Shown: positions 41,683 through 51,029 of the stretch, in pieces
How the letters are laid out: every line of letters starts with the position of its first letter
How positions within the stretch are numbered: the stretch's first letter is position 1
NCBI GenBank assembly: GCA_016708025.1
Contig: JADJGQ010000002.1
Location: 62,001 to 126,000, forward strand
Source of the DNA: a bacterium
GTDB taxonomy: Bacteria; Zixibacteria; MSB-5A5; GN15; FEB-12
Direction: 5' to 3'
Length of the DNA stretch: 64,000 bases
Program-made: the position numbers and the translations under genes
Notes under the pieces: model-generated
The model's database searches: none
What the model was told of the DNA's origin: nothing
The model's input: the letters and a program-made list of their open reading frames with translations, nothing else

Positions 41683-42444
41683 ATGTCACTGCTCCCTGTT
41701 TTAGTACTGCTTGCGGCGATGGCCGGACCCTCGGAAAAAACCGTTATCCAACCGACCGCCGGTGACCGCCCGTTTGCCATGGATTCGCTCCTGGTCGCCA
41801 AACAGAAGCGGATATCTCCGGACATGCTTCGCGATATCGGCTTTGTCCGCTATACCGCGCTGTTGATGCGGTCGCTTGATGGTGACACCACGGTCGATTA
41901 CTCCCGGATGCGCTTCTGGTTCACCCAGACCAGAAAGTATGATCCGTTCTGTCTCTCTCAGGGGAATCAGGTTTGTGAGTTCCGCGACTCGATGCACCTC
42001 GCGTATACGGCTAAGAATTGGAACGCCGTGCGGCAATATGCCACCAGGATACTCCAGCGCGAGCTGTGTGATATCGAGGCACAGTCGCTGGCCTCCACGG
42101 CCAACTTGCAGTTGGGAGATTCTACGCTAGGGCAATTGCAGGGATGGACCTCCCGAAAACTTCTTGAGTCGATTCGCAGTTCCGGCGACGGTAAATCCCC
42201 CGAGACCGCGTACAAGCTGATCTCAGATCTCGAAGAGCGTCCTCTCCTTGCCTACCTCGGTTACACCAAGCGCGAGGTAGAGACAGTCGAAGAGGCGGGG
42301 CGGGTATTCGACAAAGTGAAAGCAGTACATAACGAGTCAAAGAAAACGGTTGATCTTTGGTTTGACCTGACCCTTCCGTATATCCATCTGGAGCAGTTGC
42401 CTGATTCGGTCAAGGCCGCCCGTACACGCGGTCAGAAGAAGTAG
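41683..42444 (+). CDS. DUF4919-like protein
   Basis: 253 residues from ATG at 41683. A hydrophobic N-terminus (LLPVLVLLAAMAG) suggests a signal peptide. The remainder is helical with DIGFVRYTALLMRSLDGD, DYSRMRFWFTQTRKYDPF and a central QSLASTANLQLGD block that resembles DUF4919. That family is common in the FCB group and has no known role. There is no catalytic motif. The start lies just after TATAAT, so the mRNA may be leaderless. Confidence 0.65.
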   Translation: MSLLPVLVLLAAMAGPSEKTVIQPTAGDRPFAMDSLLVAKQKRISPDMLRDIGFVRYTALLMRSLDGDTTVDYSRMRFWFTQTRKYDPFCLSQGNQVCEFRDSMHLAYTAKNWNAVRQYATRILQRELCDIEAQSLASTANLQLGDSTLGQLQGWTSRKLLESIRSSGDGKSPETAYKLISDLEERPLLAYLGYTKREVETVEEAGRVFDKVKAVHNESKKTVDLWFDLTLPYIHLEQLPDSVKAARTRGQKK

Positions 42445-42480
42445 CCTTCGGTCGCTGCTTCTCGCATTAATTCCTGCCGC

Positions 42481-42509
42481 TTGACTCAGTTTCTTGAGCA
42501 GTCGATATT
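42481..42509 (+). promoter_or_regulatory. Candidate promoter of the thioesterase gene
   Basis: TTGACT (42481-42486), 17 bp and GATATT (42504-42509), five bases before the ATG at 42515. A leaderless transcript would follow. Confidence 0.4.
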
Positions 42510-42514
42510 GCGGC

Positions 42515-42904
42515 ATGAATAATCCCCAACCAGATCATACAGATTCCGCCACCCGCATTGTTGAAGTGGTCTTTCCTTCGCTGGTCAATCACTACGGCAC
42601 TCTATTCGGAGGGATCGCCCTCCAGTGGATGGACCGTGCCGCCTGGGTCTGCTCCACCCGCTTTACACGGAAGGAGATGGTGACGATCGCCTCGGACAAG
42701 ATCGTTTTCAAGAAACCGGTCCCGCAGGGGAATCTGGTGGAACTGATCGCCAAGATCGGACGGGTCGGGAGGACCTCAGTGACGGTCGAGGTTGAGCTCT
42801 ACTCGGAGAATCCGCTCTCCGGAATTCGCGAATTGGCGACTAAGGGGGACTTTGTCATGGTGGCTGTCGATCGCAACGGCAAACCCGCGCCGATAAAGGA
42901 CTGA
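42515..42904 (+). CDS. YciA/BACH-type acyl-CoA thioesterase
   Basis: 129 residues from ATG at 42515. A hotdog-fold enzyme with the family block VFPSLVNHYGTLFGGIALQWMDRAAWVCSTRF, where Asn, Gly and Asp mark the active site, then SDKIVFKKPVPQGNLVELIAKIGRVGRTSVTVEVE. It hydrolyses acyl-CoA esters; the chain length preference is unknown. It precedes a glyoxalase-fold gene and a methyltransferase with short gaps. Confidence 0.9.
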   Translation: MNNPQPDHTDSATRIVEVVFPSLVNHYGTLFGGIALQWMDRAAWVCSTRFTRKEMVTIASDKIVFKKPVPQGNLVELIAKIGRVGRTSVTVEVELYSENPLSGIRELATKGDFVMVAVDRNGKPAPIKD

Positions 42905-42921
42905 CCGGGAGACTGGCTTAT

Positions 42922-43308
42922 ATGCGTCCGCTTTTTGTTCTTTATGTCAGCGATCAGGCACGTGCCCGCGAGTTTTACCATGCCGTCCTTCAGATGGAGC
43001 CATCGCTCGATGTCCCCGGCATGACGGAGTTTCCGCTCGGAGATTCTGCCTTACTCGGACTGATGCCGGCTGCCGGTATCAAGCGCCTGCTTGGCGAATT
43101 ACTCCCGGATCCGGCCAGCGCGTCCGGCGTCCCGCGCGCCGAACTTTATCTGATGGTCGCATCGGCGCAACCATATATAGACCGTGCGCTCATTAACGGC
43201 GCACGACAGCTCTCACCGCTCCATGCGCGTGATTGGGGACACGCCGTCGCATACTTTCTCGATCCGGATAATCATGTCCTCGCGATCGCAGAAGTACCAG
43301 GAGGTTGA
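42922..43308 (+). CDS. VOC (glyoxalase) superfamily protein
   Basis: 128 residues. A single glyoxalase/bleomycin-resistance domain. It has FVLYVSDQARAREFYHAVL, a central TEFPLGDSALLGLM and the C-terminal WGHAVAYFLDPDNHVLAIAE block typical of the fold, with one metal-ligand-like Glu in IAE. The reaction is unknown. The methyltransferase gene starts five bases after its stop. Confidence 0.85.
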   Translation: MRPLFVLYVSDQARAREFYHAVLQMEPSLDVPGMTEFPLGDSALLGLMPAAGIKRLLGELLPDPASASGVPRAELYLMVASAQPYIDRALINGARQLSPLHARDWGHAVAYFLDPDNHVLAIAEVPGG

Positions 43309-43312
43309 TCTC

Positions 43313-44077
43313 ATGAAAGCAGCAAAATCCAAAGCAACGAAGGAATGGTTCGAAGAGCTCTTTCCGATCTTTCGAACATTCTTCGACAACATTTCTCCCC
43401 GCACGACGCGAGCCGAGGTTGAAGCGCTCGTTCGCTATTTACGACTCAAGAAGGGGCAGACATTTCTCGACTGCCCGTGTGGGATCGGACGGATCTCTCT
43501 CCCGCTGGCTGAACGCGGCATTAAGGTGACCGGAATCGATATCACAACATCGTATCTGGATGAACTGGAGACAAAGGCACTGTTGCGCGATCTTCCGATC
43601 GAATTGCAGAATCGCGATATGCGGAAGATCACGTTCAGAAATCAGTTTGATGCGGCCGGAAATCTCTGGACCTCGCTCGGCTATTTTAAGACCGACAAGG
43701 AAGATTATGAAGTACTGAAAAGGATCTATCGCGCGCTGAAACCGGGCGGGAGATTTCTCCTCCACATCATCAACCGTGACTGGATTATCCGCAATTTCTC
43801 GGCAAGCGGCTGGGAAAAATCGGCCGGGGTTCGATATTTCGAGCGCCGCAATTTTGATTTTGCTACGTCGCACAATCGCTCGCAGTTGACCATTTATACG
43901 AAGCAGAAACGATCCAAACTGGATATGAGCATCCGAATGTATTCCCTGCATGAATTGATCGCGATCTTCGAGCGGATCGGGTATGTTGATATCAAAGCAT
44001 ACGGTGGGTTTCATGAAGAGCCGGTGACGCTGGAGAGCCGCATGATCTGGCTGAGTGGAAAAAAGCCGAAACGCTGA
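43313..44077 (+). CDS. SAM-dependent methyltransferase
   Basis: 254 residues from ATG at 43313, with GGAGG upstream; the longer frame would begin inside the glyoxalase-fold gene and is rejected. A class I Rossmann methyltransferase: motif I is TFLDCPCGIGRISLPLAERG (GxGxG variant), followed by KVTGIDITTSYLD, MRKITFRNQFDAAGNLW and LKPGGRFLLHI. The substrate is not apparent. Small-molecule O- or C-methylation is the family default. Confidence 0.85.
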   Translation: MKAAKSKATKEWFEELFPIFRTFFDNISPRTTRAEVEALVRYLRLKKGQTFLDCPCGIGRISLPLAERGIKVTGIDITTSYLDELETKALLRDLPIELQNRDMRKITFRNQFDAAGNLWTSLGYFKTDKEDYEVLKRIYRALKPGGRFLLHIINRDWIIRNFSASGWEKSAGVRYFERRNFDFATSHNRSQLTIYTKQKRSKLDMSIRMYSLHELIAIFERIGYVDIKAYGGFHEEPVTLESRMIWLSGKKPKR

Positions 44078-44222
44078 TTCTGCTGTCTCAATCTCATTAT
44101 TCGAATTTTCCGCGCTGCAATAGTCGTCCTAAATTCCTATAACACAATCGCTTTCGATTCTGCCCACTAGTTGGGAACCTCGCCCCGTCTTATCAGTAAG
44201 ACTAATATGGGGGTGTTGACTC

Positions 44223-44241
44223 GAGAATCTGTCTGATTCTC
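44223..44241 (+). promoter_or_regulatory. Hairpin just upstream of the trehalose synthase/phosphatase ribosome site
   Basis: GAGAATC-TGTCT-GATTCTC, a perfect 7-bp stem. It ends seven bases before the GGAGG and could modulate translation. No T-run follows. Confidence 0.35.
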
Positions 44242-44260
44242 CGGAATGGAGGAAATGCAC

Positions 44261-46477
44261 ATGCGGCTTATCATTGTCGCAAATCGCCTTCCGGTGTCCA
44301 TTCGATATGATCAAGGCACACCGATCTGTGAACGAAGTCCGGGCGGACTTGTCAGCGGGCTCGCCACCTGGCTGGAACGTCTCAAAAAACAACGCACCGA
44401 GATTGAAGAGACGATCTGGATTGGTTGGCCCGGCTCCGCAATACCGGAGAAAGACCGCGCCGATCTGGCTATCGAACTCCGGAATCAGGGTTCGCATCCG
44501 GTCTATCTTTCGGTCGAGGACATGGAGCAGTTCTATCTCGGCTTCTGCAATGCCACCCTCTGGCCGCTTTTCCATTATTTCCTGGTGTATGCTCAGTTCT
44601 TCGAAGAGCATTGGACGGAGTATGTGCGCGTCAACCGGCTTTTTGCCGATGCGGTACTTGAGATCGCTCGCCCCGACGACCTGATCTGGGTGCAGGACTA
44701 TCATCTCATGCTGGCTCCCCAGATGATCCGCGAACGGATCCCCGATGCATCGATCGGCTTTTTCCTGCACATTCCCTGGCCGTCATATGAGGTTTTTCGC
44801 CTGCTTCCGACTCAGTGGCGTCGCGGCATTCTTGAGGGACTTTTGTCCGCCGACCTGATCGGGTTTCACACGCCGGAGTACCGACAGTATTTCCTGCAGA
44901 GTGCAATGCGGATCATGGGATATGAGCATAACATGGGACGCATTGCGATGCCCAATCGCCTTGCGCTGGCCGAAACCTTTCCGATGGGGATAGAGTTCGA
45001 TACCTGGCAAACACTCGCCCGCTCGGCGGAGACGGTCAAAGAGCGCGCCGAGCTGGAGCGCCATTTCAAGGGAACCAAGCTGATCCTCTCAATTGATCGA
45101 CTCGATTATTCCAAGGGGATCAAGACCCGCCTGAAAGCGTTTGCCCGCTTCCTCGAGAAATATCCTGAATGGCATGGGCGAGTCACCTTCATTGTCATAG
45201 TCATCCCGTCCCGTGTGGGTGTGGAGAAATACGATGAAATGAAACGAGAGATCGACCGCGAGGTCGGCAAGGTAAATGGACGGTTCAGCCAGTTGCACTG
45301 GACGCCCATCCAGTACCAGTTCAGATCGGTCCCGCCGCATCAGCTTTCGGCGCTCTATCGTGCCTCATCGCTTGCGGTAGTGACCCCACTTCGGGATGGA
45401 ATGAACCTGATCGCCAAAGAGTATGTCGCCAGCCGGATAGAACTCGATGGCGTTTTACTCCTTTCGGAACTGGCTGGCTCCGCGCGCGAGCTGACCGAGG
45501 CGATCCTGGTCAATCCGCACGATATCGAAGAAGTAGCCGAGGGGATCCAGCTCGCCCTAAAGATGCCGATCGAGGACCAGATGATACGAATGTCTGCTAT
45601 GCAAAGCAGACTGCAACGATACGACGTTAATGCCTGGGCTGACGATTTCATGAATTCACTATCGCAGATCAAACAGGAGCAGCAGCGTCTGTATGCCCGT
45701 GCGCTCCAGCCGCGAGATCGTGAGCAGATGATTGACTCATTCCAAAATGCAGAGAATCGTCTGTTGTTACTCGACTATGACGGCACCTTGATGCCGCATT
45801 TCGACCACCCCCAGTCGGCCCAGCCGACAGACGATATTCTCTATCTGCTGGAGGCGCTTTGTGCCGATGAACGGAATCAGGTGGTGATGATCTCGGGAAG
45901 AGACAAGGAGACGATGGCCGCCTGGTTCGAACCACTTCCGATCAACTTGATCGCCGAGCATGGGATCTGGATCCGATCGATCGGCCATGGCTGGCGAACA
46001 CTGAAACCTGCCACCAACCAATGGAAGCCGCAGATCCTCCAGTTGCTGCAGGCTACTTCCGATCGACTCCCCGGCGCCTTCGTTGAAGAAAAGGAATACT
46101 CGGTGGCCTGGCACTATCGACGTTCCGATCCGGAGCTAGCGGCGATCCGGGCAGCGGAACTTCGCGACACCCTGGTCAATCTCACTGCCAATATTGATCT
46201 TCAGGTGTTGGCGGGGAAGAAGGTGATCGAGGTGCGAGTCTCCGGGATCAACAAGGGGACCGCGGCACTCGACTGGATGTCGCAGGCTAAAGCGGATTTC
46301 GTGCTGGCAATCGGCGATGACTGGACGGACGAGGATCTCTTTGCGGTACTGCCGGAATCCGCTTACTCGATCCGAGTCGGGATGGTCCAATCACGTGCGA
46401 GGTTTAATGTGCGAAGTTACCTTGATGTCCGACAGTTGCTCGAACAGATGGCCTGGGACACGGAGGCAGCGCGATGA
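44261..46477 (+). CDS. Bifunctional trehalose-6-phosphate synthase/phosphatase
   Basis: 738 residues from ATG at 44261, chosen because GGAGG lies eight bases upstream and MRLIIVANRLPV is the usual start of the synthase. The N-terminal GT20 domain (about 1-480) has SPGGLVSGL, WVQDYHLML, HIPWPSYEVFR, RLDYSKGI and LRDGMNLIAKEY. The C-terminal HAD-type phosphatase has LLLLDYDGTLMP, ISGRDK, KVIEVRVSGINKG and IGDDWTDEDLF. One polypeptide would turn UDP-glucose and glucose-6-phosphate into trehalose, the fused layout seen in eukaryotes and some FCB bacteria. It overlaps the next gene by ATGA. Confidence 0.95.
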   Translation: MRLIIVANRLPVSIRYDQGTPICERSPGGLVSGLATWLERLKKQRTEIEETIWIGWPGSAIPEKDRADLAIELRNQGSHPVYLSVEDMEQFYLGFCNATLWPLFHYFLVYAQFFEEHWTEYVRVNRLFADAVLEIARPDDLIWVQDYHLMLAPQMIRERIPDASIGFFLHIPWPSYEVFRLLPTQWRRGILEGLLSADLIGFHTPEYRQYFLQSAMRIMGYEHNMGRIAMPNRLALAETFPMGIEFDTWQTLARSAETVKERAELERHFKGTKLILSIDRLDYSKGIKTRLKAFARFLEKYPEWHGRVTFIVIVIPSRVGVEKYDEMKREIDREVGKVNGRFSQLHWTPIQYQFRSVPPHQLSALYRASSLAVVTPLRDGMNLIAKEYVASRIELDGVLLLSELAGSARELTEAILVNPHDIEEVAEGIQLALKMPIEDQMIRMSAMQSRLQRYDVNAWADDFMNSLSQIKQEQQRLYARALQPRDREQMIDSFQNAENRLLLLDYDGTLMPHFDHPQSAQPTDDILYLLEALCADERNQVVMISGRDKETMAAWFEPLPINLIAEHGIWIRSIGHGWRTLKPATNQWKPQILQLLQATSDRLPGAFVEEKEYSVAWHYRRSDPELAAIRAAELRDTLVNLTANIDLQVLAGKKVIEVRVSGINKGTAALDWMSQAKADFVLAIGDDWTDEDLFAVLPESAYSIRVGMVQSRARFNVRSYLDVRQLLEQMAWDTEAAR

Positions 46478-47118
46478 ATACAACTCCCCCTTTTCGTTTT
46501 TACTCCCGCTCTCACCAGGTGCTGTTACTTGGGCTCAGGGCGCGGTCTGCTACCGAACTGCTGGCAGGCATTCGCACTGTTCCGCCGGCCTCCATCTATT
46601 ATCACACGCATCATTTTTTGCAGCAGCACCACTATCTTTCGCCGGAACCGCCCAATGATTTTGCTTTCTGGATCGGCAATGTGCTGAATCTCGACGGCCT
46701 TTCGGAAAGTCTGGCCAGTGTGGATATCGTCTCCTACAAGCAGGTCGAGGCGATCCGCGCTGCCTTTATCGAGCGGATCGACAGCTATCTCCAGGCGGGA
46801 GGGCACCAGACATCGTCTTCAGCCGGCGAAGAATTCCACTTCATCAGTTGCCGCACGTTCATCGTGCCCACCCCTTATTTGGTGGCCGATCTCAAAGAGT
46901 TTTGCAGTGCGCTGGAACAGGTCAGCCTCAATACGCTCTATTTCCATGTCTTTGAGGCGCCACTTCGTCTCAAGCGGGATGAGAATGATTTCTCCGCCTG
47001 GTTCCGCTTATTGGGCAAGGAGAAGCTTGCATCTGAGATCAGTACGTTCGACCCATACACCATCACTCTCGAACGCCTGCGGAAACGTCTGTTAACCACG
47101 GTGGGACGATATGCCTGA
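46474..47118 (+). CDS. DUF5752 family protein
   Basis: 214 residues, its start overlapping the stop of the fused synthase/phosphatase gene. Conserved blocks FRFYSRSHQVLLLGLRARSATELLAGIRTVPPASIYYHTHHFL, NDFAFWIGNVL and YFHVFEAPLRL. Their pattern of His, Tyr and Trp fits DUF5752, which often lies beside trehalose and other glucan glycosyltransferase genes. No catalytic motif is known to me. Coupling at both ends points to a role with the two trehalose enzymes. Confidence 0.8.
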   Translation: MNTTPPFRFYSRSHQVLLLGLRARSATELLAGIRTVPPASIYYHTHHFLQQHHYLSPEPPNDFAFWIGNVLNLDGLSESLASVDIVSYKQVEAIRAAFIERIDSYLQAGGHQTSSSAGEEFHFISCRTFIVPTPYLVADLKEFCSALEQVSLNTLYFHVFEAPLRLKRDENDFSAWFRLLGKEKLASEISTFDPYTITLERLRKRLLTTVGRYA

Positions 47119-48346
47119 ACTACGCGACTATGCCGAACTGGTTGGTCAGGGGACGATCGACGAACTCCGGGCGCTCGCCTCGCATCTCGAGGGGAAGGAG
47201 ATACAGAATATCAACTCCACTGCAGTCGGCGGCGGCGTAGCGGAGATATTGAGCCGCATGATCCCGCTGTTACGCGAAATGGGGGTGAATGCACGCTGGG
47301 ATGTCATCAAAGGGGATGAGCAGTTTTACTCCACTACCAAGAAGATGCACAACGGTCTGCATGGTGTTGAGGTTGCCATCTCCCCCGAAGAGTGGGAGCA
47401 CTTCCTGCAAACCAATCGCCAGAATGCCGCGGAAATGTCCTTCGCTCGCGACATCACCTACATTCATGATCCCCAGCCGATCGGGCTGGTCGAACGCAAG
47501 AGCGAGATCGGCAGCAAATGGCTCTGGCGTTGTCATATCGATGTCACCAATCCGCGGCCAGAATTGATGGCGCTTCTGGATCCGTACATACAGCAGTATG
47601 ATGCGGCAGTCTTCTCGGCGCCGGCTTTCGCCCAGACGCTCTCTATTCCGCAGGTCCTGATCGCACCATCGATCGACCCACTCGCCGACAAAAATAAGGA
47701 ACTGCCGCAGTCAGTGATCGATTCGATCCTCGAACGATTCGGTATCGATCGCGACCGGCCGATCGTCACCCAGATCTCCCGATTTGACTATCTCAAGGAT
47801 CCGGTCGGCGTCATCAAAGTCTACAAGATGGTGAAACGACATCTCGACTGCCAACTGGTCCTCGCCGGAGGCGGTGCAACCGATGACCCGGAGGGGATGC
47901 AGGTTTTGCAGGAGGTCCGGGCCGCGGCGGCCGATGATCCGGATATTCACGTCTTGTTTTTGCCCCCATCGAGCGATATAGAGATCAACGCCCTGCAGCG
48001 AGCCTCGGCGGTCGTCATGCAAAAATCACTCAAGGAGGGATTTGGACTGACTGTCTCGGAAGCACTCTGGAAAGGAAGACCCGTCATCGCAACGGCGGTC
48101 GGCGGCATACCTCTGCAGATCGCCCATCGCTATTCGGGAATGCTGTCGCATTCGATCGAAGGGACCGCGCATTACCTGAAGCAGTTGTTACAGGAGCCGG
48201 AATTTGCCGAAAAATTGGGGAAAAACGGGAAGGAACATGTCCGGACCAACTTCCTGATCACCCGACATATTCGCGATTATCTGCTGCTGTTTTTGTCGGT
48301 CTATCACGAGGGAGATATTGTCCGATTGGATACTGAGCCCCACTAA
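47111..48346 (+). CDS. treT: TreT-like trehalose synthase (GT4 glycosyltransferase)
   Basis: 411 residues, with the start overlapping the DUF5752 gene. A GT-B fold with AVGGGVAEILSRMIPLL near the N-terminus, then DITYIHDPQPIGL, RCHIDVTNP and SRFDYLKDPVGVIKVY. The Glu motif EGFGLTVSEALWKGRPVIATAVGG defines the retaining GT4 site. These blocks match trehalose glycosyltransferring synthase (TreT), which couples NDP-glucose and glucose, or works in reverse. A second trehalose route in the same operon as the fused OtsAB-type enzyme is notable. Confidence 0.85.
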   Translation: MPELRDYAELVGQGTIDELRALASHLEGKEIQNINSTAVGGGVAEILSRMIPLLREMGVNARWDVIKGDEQFYSTTKKMHNGLHGVEVAISPEEWEHFLQTNRQNAAEMSFARDITYIHDPQPIGLVERKSEIGSKWLWRCHIDVTNPRPELMALLDPYIQQYDAAVFSAPAFAQTLSIPQVLIAPSIDPLADKNKELPQSVIDSILERFGIDRDRPIVTQISRFDYLKDPVGVIKVYKMVKRHLDCQLVLAGGGATDDPEGMQVLQEVRAAAADDPDIHVLFLPPSSDIEINALQRASAVVMQKSLKEGFGLTVSEALWKGRPVIATAVGGIPLQIAHRYSGMLSHSIEGTAHYLKQLLQEPEFAEKLGKNGKEHVRTNFLITRHIRDYLLLFLSVYHEGDIVRLDTEPH

Positions 48347-48366
48347 TAGCGATCAGCCGGAACTGT

Positions 48367-49563
48367 TCACGCCTTGGCCGAGGGATCCCTGGGTTGGAGA
48401 AATTCCTCTGTTGTGATCTTTGGTTCCATGAAACTTGACGGAGATATTCCCAGCGCAAAACCGGGGATCAACGTATTGGCCAGCGTATACACGATCAACC
48501 CACCGAACAGATAGCCGGGAAGGTCAAAGCGATCTCGCAGGATCCCGGCGAGTACCAGAGTAAAAACCAGTGTCGGCAACATTGACGCGCTGATCCGCAT
48601 CCCAACCTTGAGCGGTTCTTTGAGCACCATTCGTCGGTGCAACGCCACCGGTAGAAGTCGAAGTGGCACCATTATCAGGATGAATCCACCACCGACCAAC
48701 AAAGCGAGCGGGCTGAAATCAGATCGTTCCAGATGCAAGCCCGCGGAAAAGAAATAGAACGGGATGAAAAACGATGCAAACAGCTCCAGTGCATGCATGG
48801 TTTTATCAGAGGCGAGCGCGGGTAACTCGTGCTGAAACCGGTGAGCCACCAGTCCGACAATGAAGGCCCCGACCAGATAGTAGACCCCCAGCCGCAGAGT
48901 CACAAACGCCGCCGCTACCGCGACGATCACCATGAAGGTAAATTCCGTCCGCGGCGCGTACGGCAGTATCCAGTCCGCGAACATCTTGAATAACAGTGGC
49001 AACAGGATCACCAGCCCGGCCATGATCCCCAGCGACTTGGCAAACTGCGGCACAGTGGTTGTCTGCAGCACAAAAAATAGAACCAGCAATGCGACAATCT
49101 CACTTGCGATCGCCTTGGTCCGGATCCAGAAACGTTCCTGTTCCGACAAGCCAAGCGAATGCAGAGAATCGAGAATGAATCCGGTGGAGGGAGTGATCAG
49201 TGCCAGCGCTACCAGCATAGCCGGTCGCAGATCAAGCTTGAACAGCCATACTGCGAGCACGGTCACCAGTGCCAATGAACCCACGAACAGCGCCAGATGT
49301 TGTGCCACTATCCCGCGATGCCGGTACAACTCGACAAAGTCAACATCCAGCCCCGCAAACAGAAAGAGCGCCACAATTCCGAGAGTAGCCAGCATCTGGA
49401 CTGTCCCATCCCCGTGGAACAGCTCCAATCCCAATCCGGCCACTGCGCCCAAACCGACACAGGTGATTGCGCTCGGCAAGCGAAATCGCTGTAATACACG
49501 CGGCACGATGAACAGCGCAAACAGCAACAGGATATAATAGAGTTCGTTGGAAGAGACAGCCAT
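48367..49563 (-). CDS. CPA2 cation:proton antiporter
   Basis: 398 residues, with about 12 membrane helices. The family blocks are RLPSAITCVGLGAVAGLGL, LFLFAGLDVDF (carrying the ion-binding Asp) and a second unit ending in LEYVGAFIVGL-like VYYLVGAFIVGLVAHRF. It is shorter than Kef proteins and lacks the C-terminal RCK nucleotide domain. It exchanges Na+ or K+ for protons. It is convergent with the trehalose genes, and the shared osmotic theme may be chance. Confidence 0.88.
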   Translation of the reverse strand: MAVSSNELYYILLLFALFIVPRVLQRFRLPSAITCVGLGAVAGLGLELFHGDGTVQMLATLGIVALFLFAGLDVDFVELYRHRGIVAQHLALFVGSLALVTVLAVWLFKLDLRPAMLVALALITPSTGFILDSLHSLGLSEQERFWIRTKAIASEIVALLVLFFVLQTTTVPQFAKSLGIMAGLVILLPLLFKMFADWILPYAPRTEFTFMVIVAVAAAFVTLRLGVYYLVGAFIVGLVAHRFQHELPALASDKTMHALELFASFFIPFYFFSAGLHLERSDFSPLALLVGGGFILIMVPLRLLPVALHRRMVLKEPLKVGMRISASMLPTLVFTLVLAGILRDRFDLPGYLFGGLIVYTLANTLIPGFALGISPSSFMEPKITTEEFLQPRDPSAKA

Positions 49564-49622
49564 AGTCCATTTTATGGCCGGAAGGATGGAATATGCAAGA
49601 GAAATTGCGCTCTAAAAGACGC

Positions 49623-50258
49623 CTAGCGGTCGAGTATGGTCGGACGGTTCGGCAGTTCATCGGTATCATCCGACTGCCGTGGAAAGTGTGCGGTCAATTG
49701 TGAGCCGATCTCCTGGATCGCCTCGATGATCCCTTCCGCATGCGCACCGGCCTTGAAGCCGCGCATGATCATCGCATGCGGTTTATCCCAGTAATCTGCC
49801 GGTAGTTTTGAGGCGATCAGTTTGTCGGCCATCACCGCGGCCTGTTCTTCCTCAAGCGAAACAAAGATCAGGACGGCTGTTTGTCCTTTGGTTGGAGACA
49901 GTTGCGAGAACAGCTCAAGTCCGCGTTTCCAGACAATACCGCGACAGCGCATCCGATTTTTCATCAGTCGGCCGCCCAGAAAAAACGCGACCAGAAAACC
50001 AACAACTCCAAAAAGCGCTCCCTGAACCAGGTCGTAGTCGTATCCCCAGGCATGTTCGCGAGTGAGAAAAAGTCCAATGATCAGCGAGACAATACCGATC
50101 AGAGAAGCGACCAGCGATTTCTCCAGCAACCAGTTTTTGGAGCGTGAGGCTACCTGCACGACCAGTTCACCGGCCGAGTGTGATTCGGCCCCGGCGATCG
50201 CTTTTTCGATCGCATCCATGTCATTTTTGGAGAAATATTTGTCTGCCAGTGTCGCCAT
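49623..50258 (-). CDS. TPM-domain protein, membrane-bound
   Basis: 211 residues. An N-terminal stretch with AIEKAIAGAESHSAGELVVQVASRS begins a TPM domain interrupted by two membrane helices. The rest of the domain, TAVLIFVSLEEEQAAVMADKLI, follows. TPM proteins have been tied to photosystem II repair and respiratory complexes in other organisms; here only a structural link is safe. It is the third gene of a lemA-TPM-TPM operon. Confidence 0.85.
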   Translation of the reverse strand: MATLADKYFSKNDMDAIEKAIAGAESHSAGELVVQVASRSKNWLLEKSLVASLIGIVSLIIGLFLTREHAWGYDYDLVQGALFGVVGFLVAFFLGGRLMKNRMRCRGIVWKRGLELFSQLSPTKGQTAVLIFVSLEEEQAAVMADKLIASKLPADYWDKPHAMIMRGFKAGAHAEGIIEAIQEIGSQLTAHFPRQSDDTDELPNRPTILDR

Positions 50259-50269
50259 GTCACATCACC

Positions 50270-51022
50270 TTACCATCCACCGCTGGCGCCGCCGCCGCCG
50301 GATGAACCGCCGCCAAAACTGAATCCACCGCCGCCACCGGATGAACCGCCGCCAAAGCCGCGTCCACCCATCATGCCGCCACCGAACCCGCCGAATGGCC
50401 CACCCGAGGTCCAGGAGGAACCACGCTTACTGCGACGGATCGCCGGCAGAACGAAAAAGAGCATGAAGATCGCCAGCCCGACGATCGGGAAGGGGAGATC
50501 CTTCTTGCTTTTCTTCTTCTTCGGTGGATTGTACTCACCACCGATCGCCTGGATTATGCCGTCGATCCCCATCGATATCCCTTCGGCAAATTTCCCCTGC
50601 CGGAAAAGATCCGACATGGGAGCATCCTTGCGAATCAGCCGCGAGGACTCGATATCGGTCAGGTCGCCTTCGAGGCCATACCCGACTTCAACGCGTGTCC
50701 GCTTTTCATCGAGAGCGATCACCAGCAGGACGCCATTGTCCTTACCTTTGGCGCCGATTCCCCAACTTTTGTATATGCCATACGAGAAGTCTTCGATCGC
50801 CATCCCATCGAGCGATTGGACGATCAGCACACCTATCTCGTTGGTTGATGCCTCACGATAACTGATGATCTTCTGCTCAAGCTGCTGTTCCTCTGACTTG
50901 GAGAGCAGTCCGGCCATATCAGTGACCGGACCATCGTATTTGATCGTCTCTTTGGCCGCGACCGGAAGGGTCAGCAGCAGAGAGAGAAGCCCGACAAGAA
51001 AGAACAGTCGCTTCACAGTCAT
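50270..51022 (-). CDS. TPM-domain protein with glycine-rich tail
   Basis: 250 residues. There is a signal peptide (RLFFLVGLLSLLLTLPVAA) and a TPM domain (YDGPVTDMAGLLS, NEIGVLIVQSLDG, NDGVLLVIALDEKRTRVEVGYGLEGDLTD). One C-terminal membrane helix and a tail made of Gly and Ser (GGSSGGGGGFS) end it. It belongs to the YgcG-like group. The gene lies between lemA and a second TPM gene, all on one strand with gaps of 7-11 bases. Confidence 0.9.
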   Translation of the reverse strand: MTVKRLFFLVGLLSLLLTLPVAAKETIKYDGPVTDMAGLLSKSEEQQLEQKIISYREASTNEIGVLIVQSLDGMAIEDFSYGIYKSWGIGAKGKDNGVLLVIALDEKRTRVEVGYGLEGDLTDIESSRLIRKDAPMSDLFRQGKFAEGISMGIDGIIQAIGGEYNPPKKKKSKKDLPFPIVGLAIFMLFFVLPAIRRSKRGSSWTSGGPFGGFGGGMMGGRGFGGGSSGGGGGFSFGGGSSGGGGASGGW

Positions 51023-51029
51023 CTACTCG

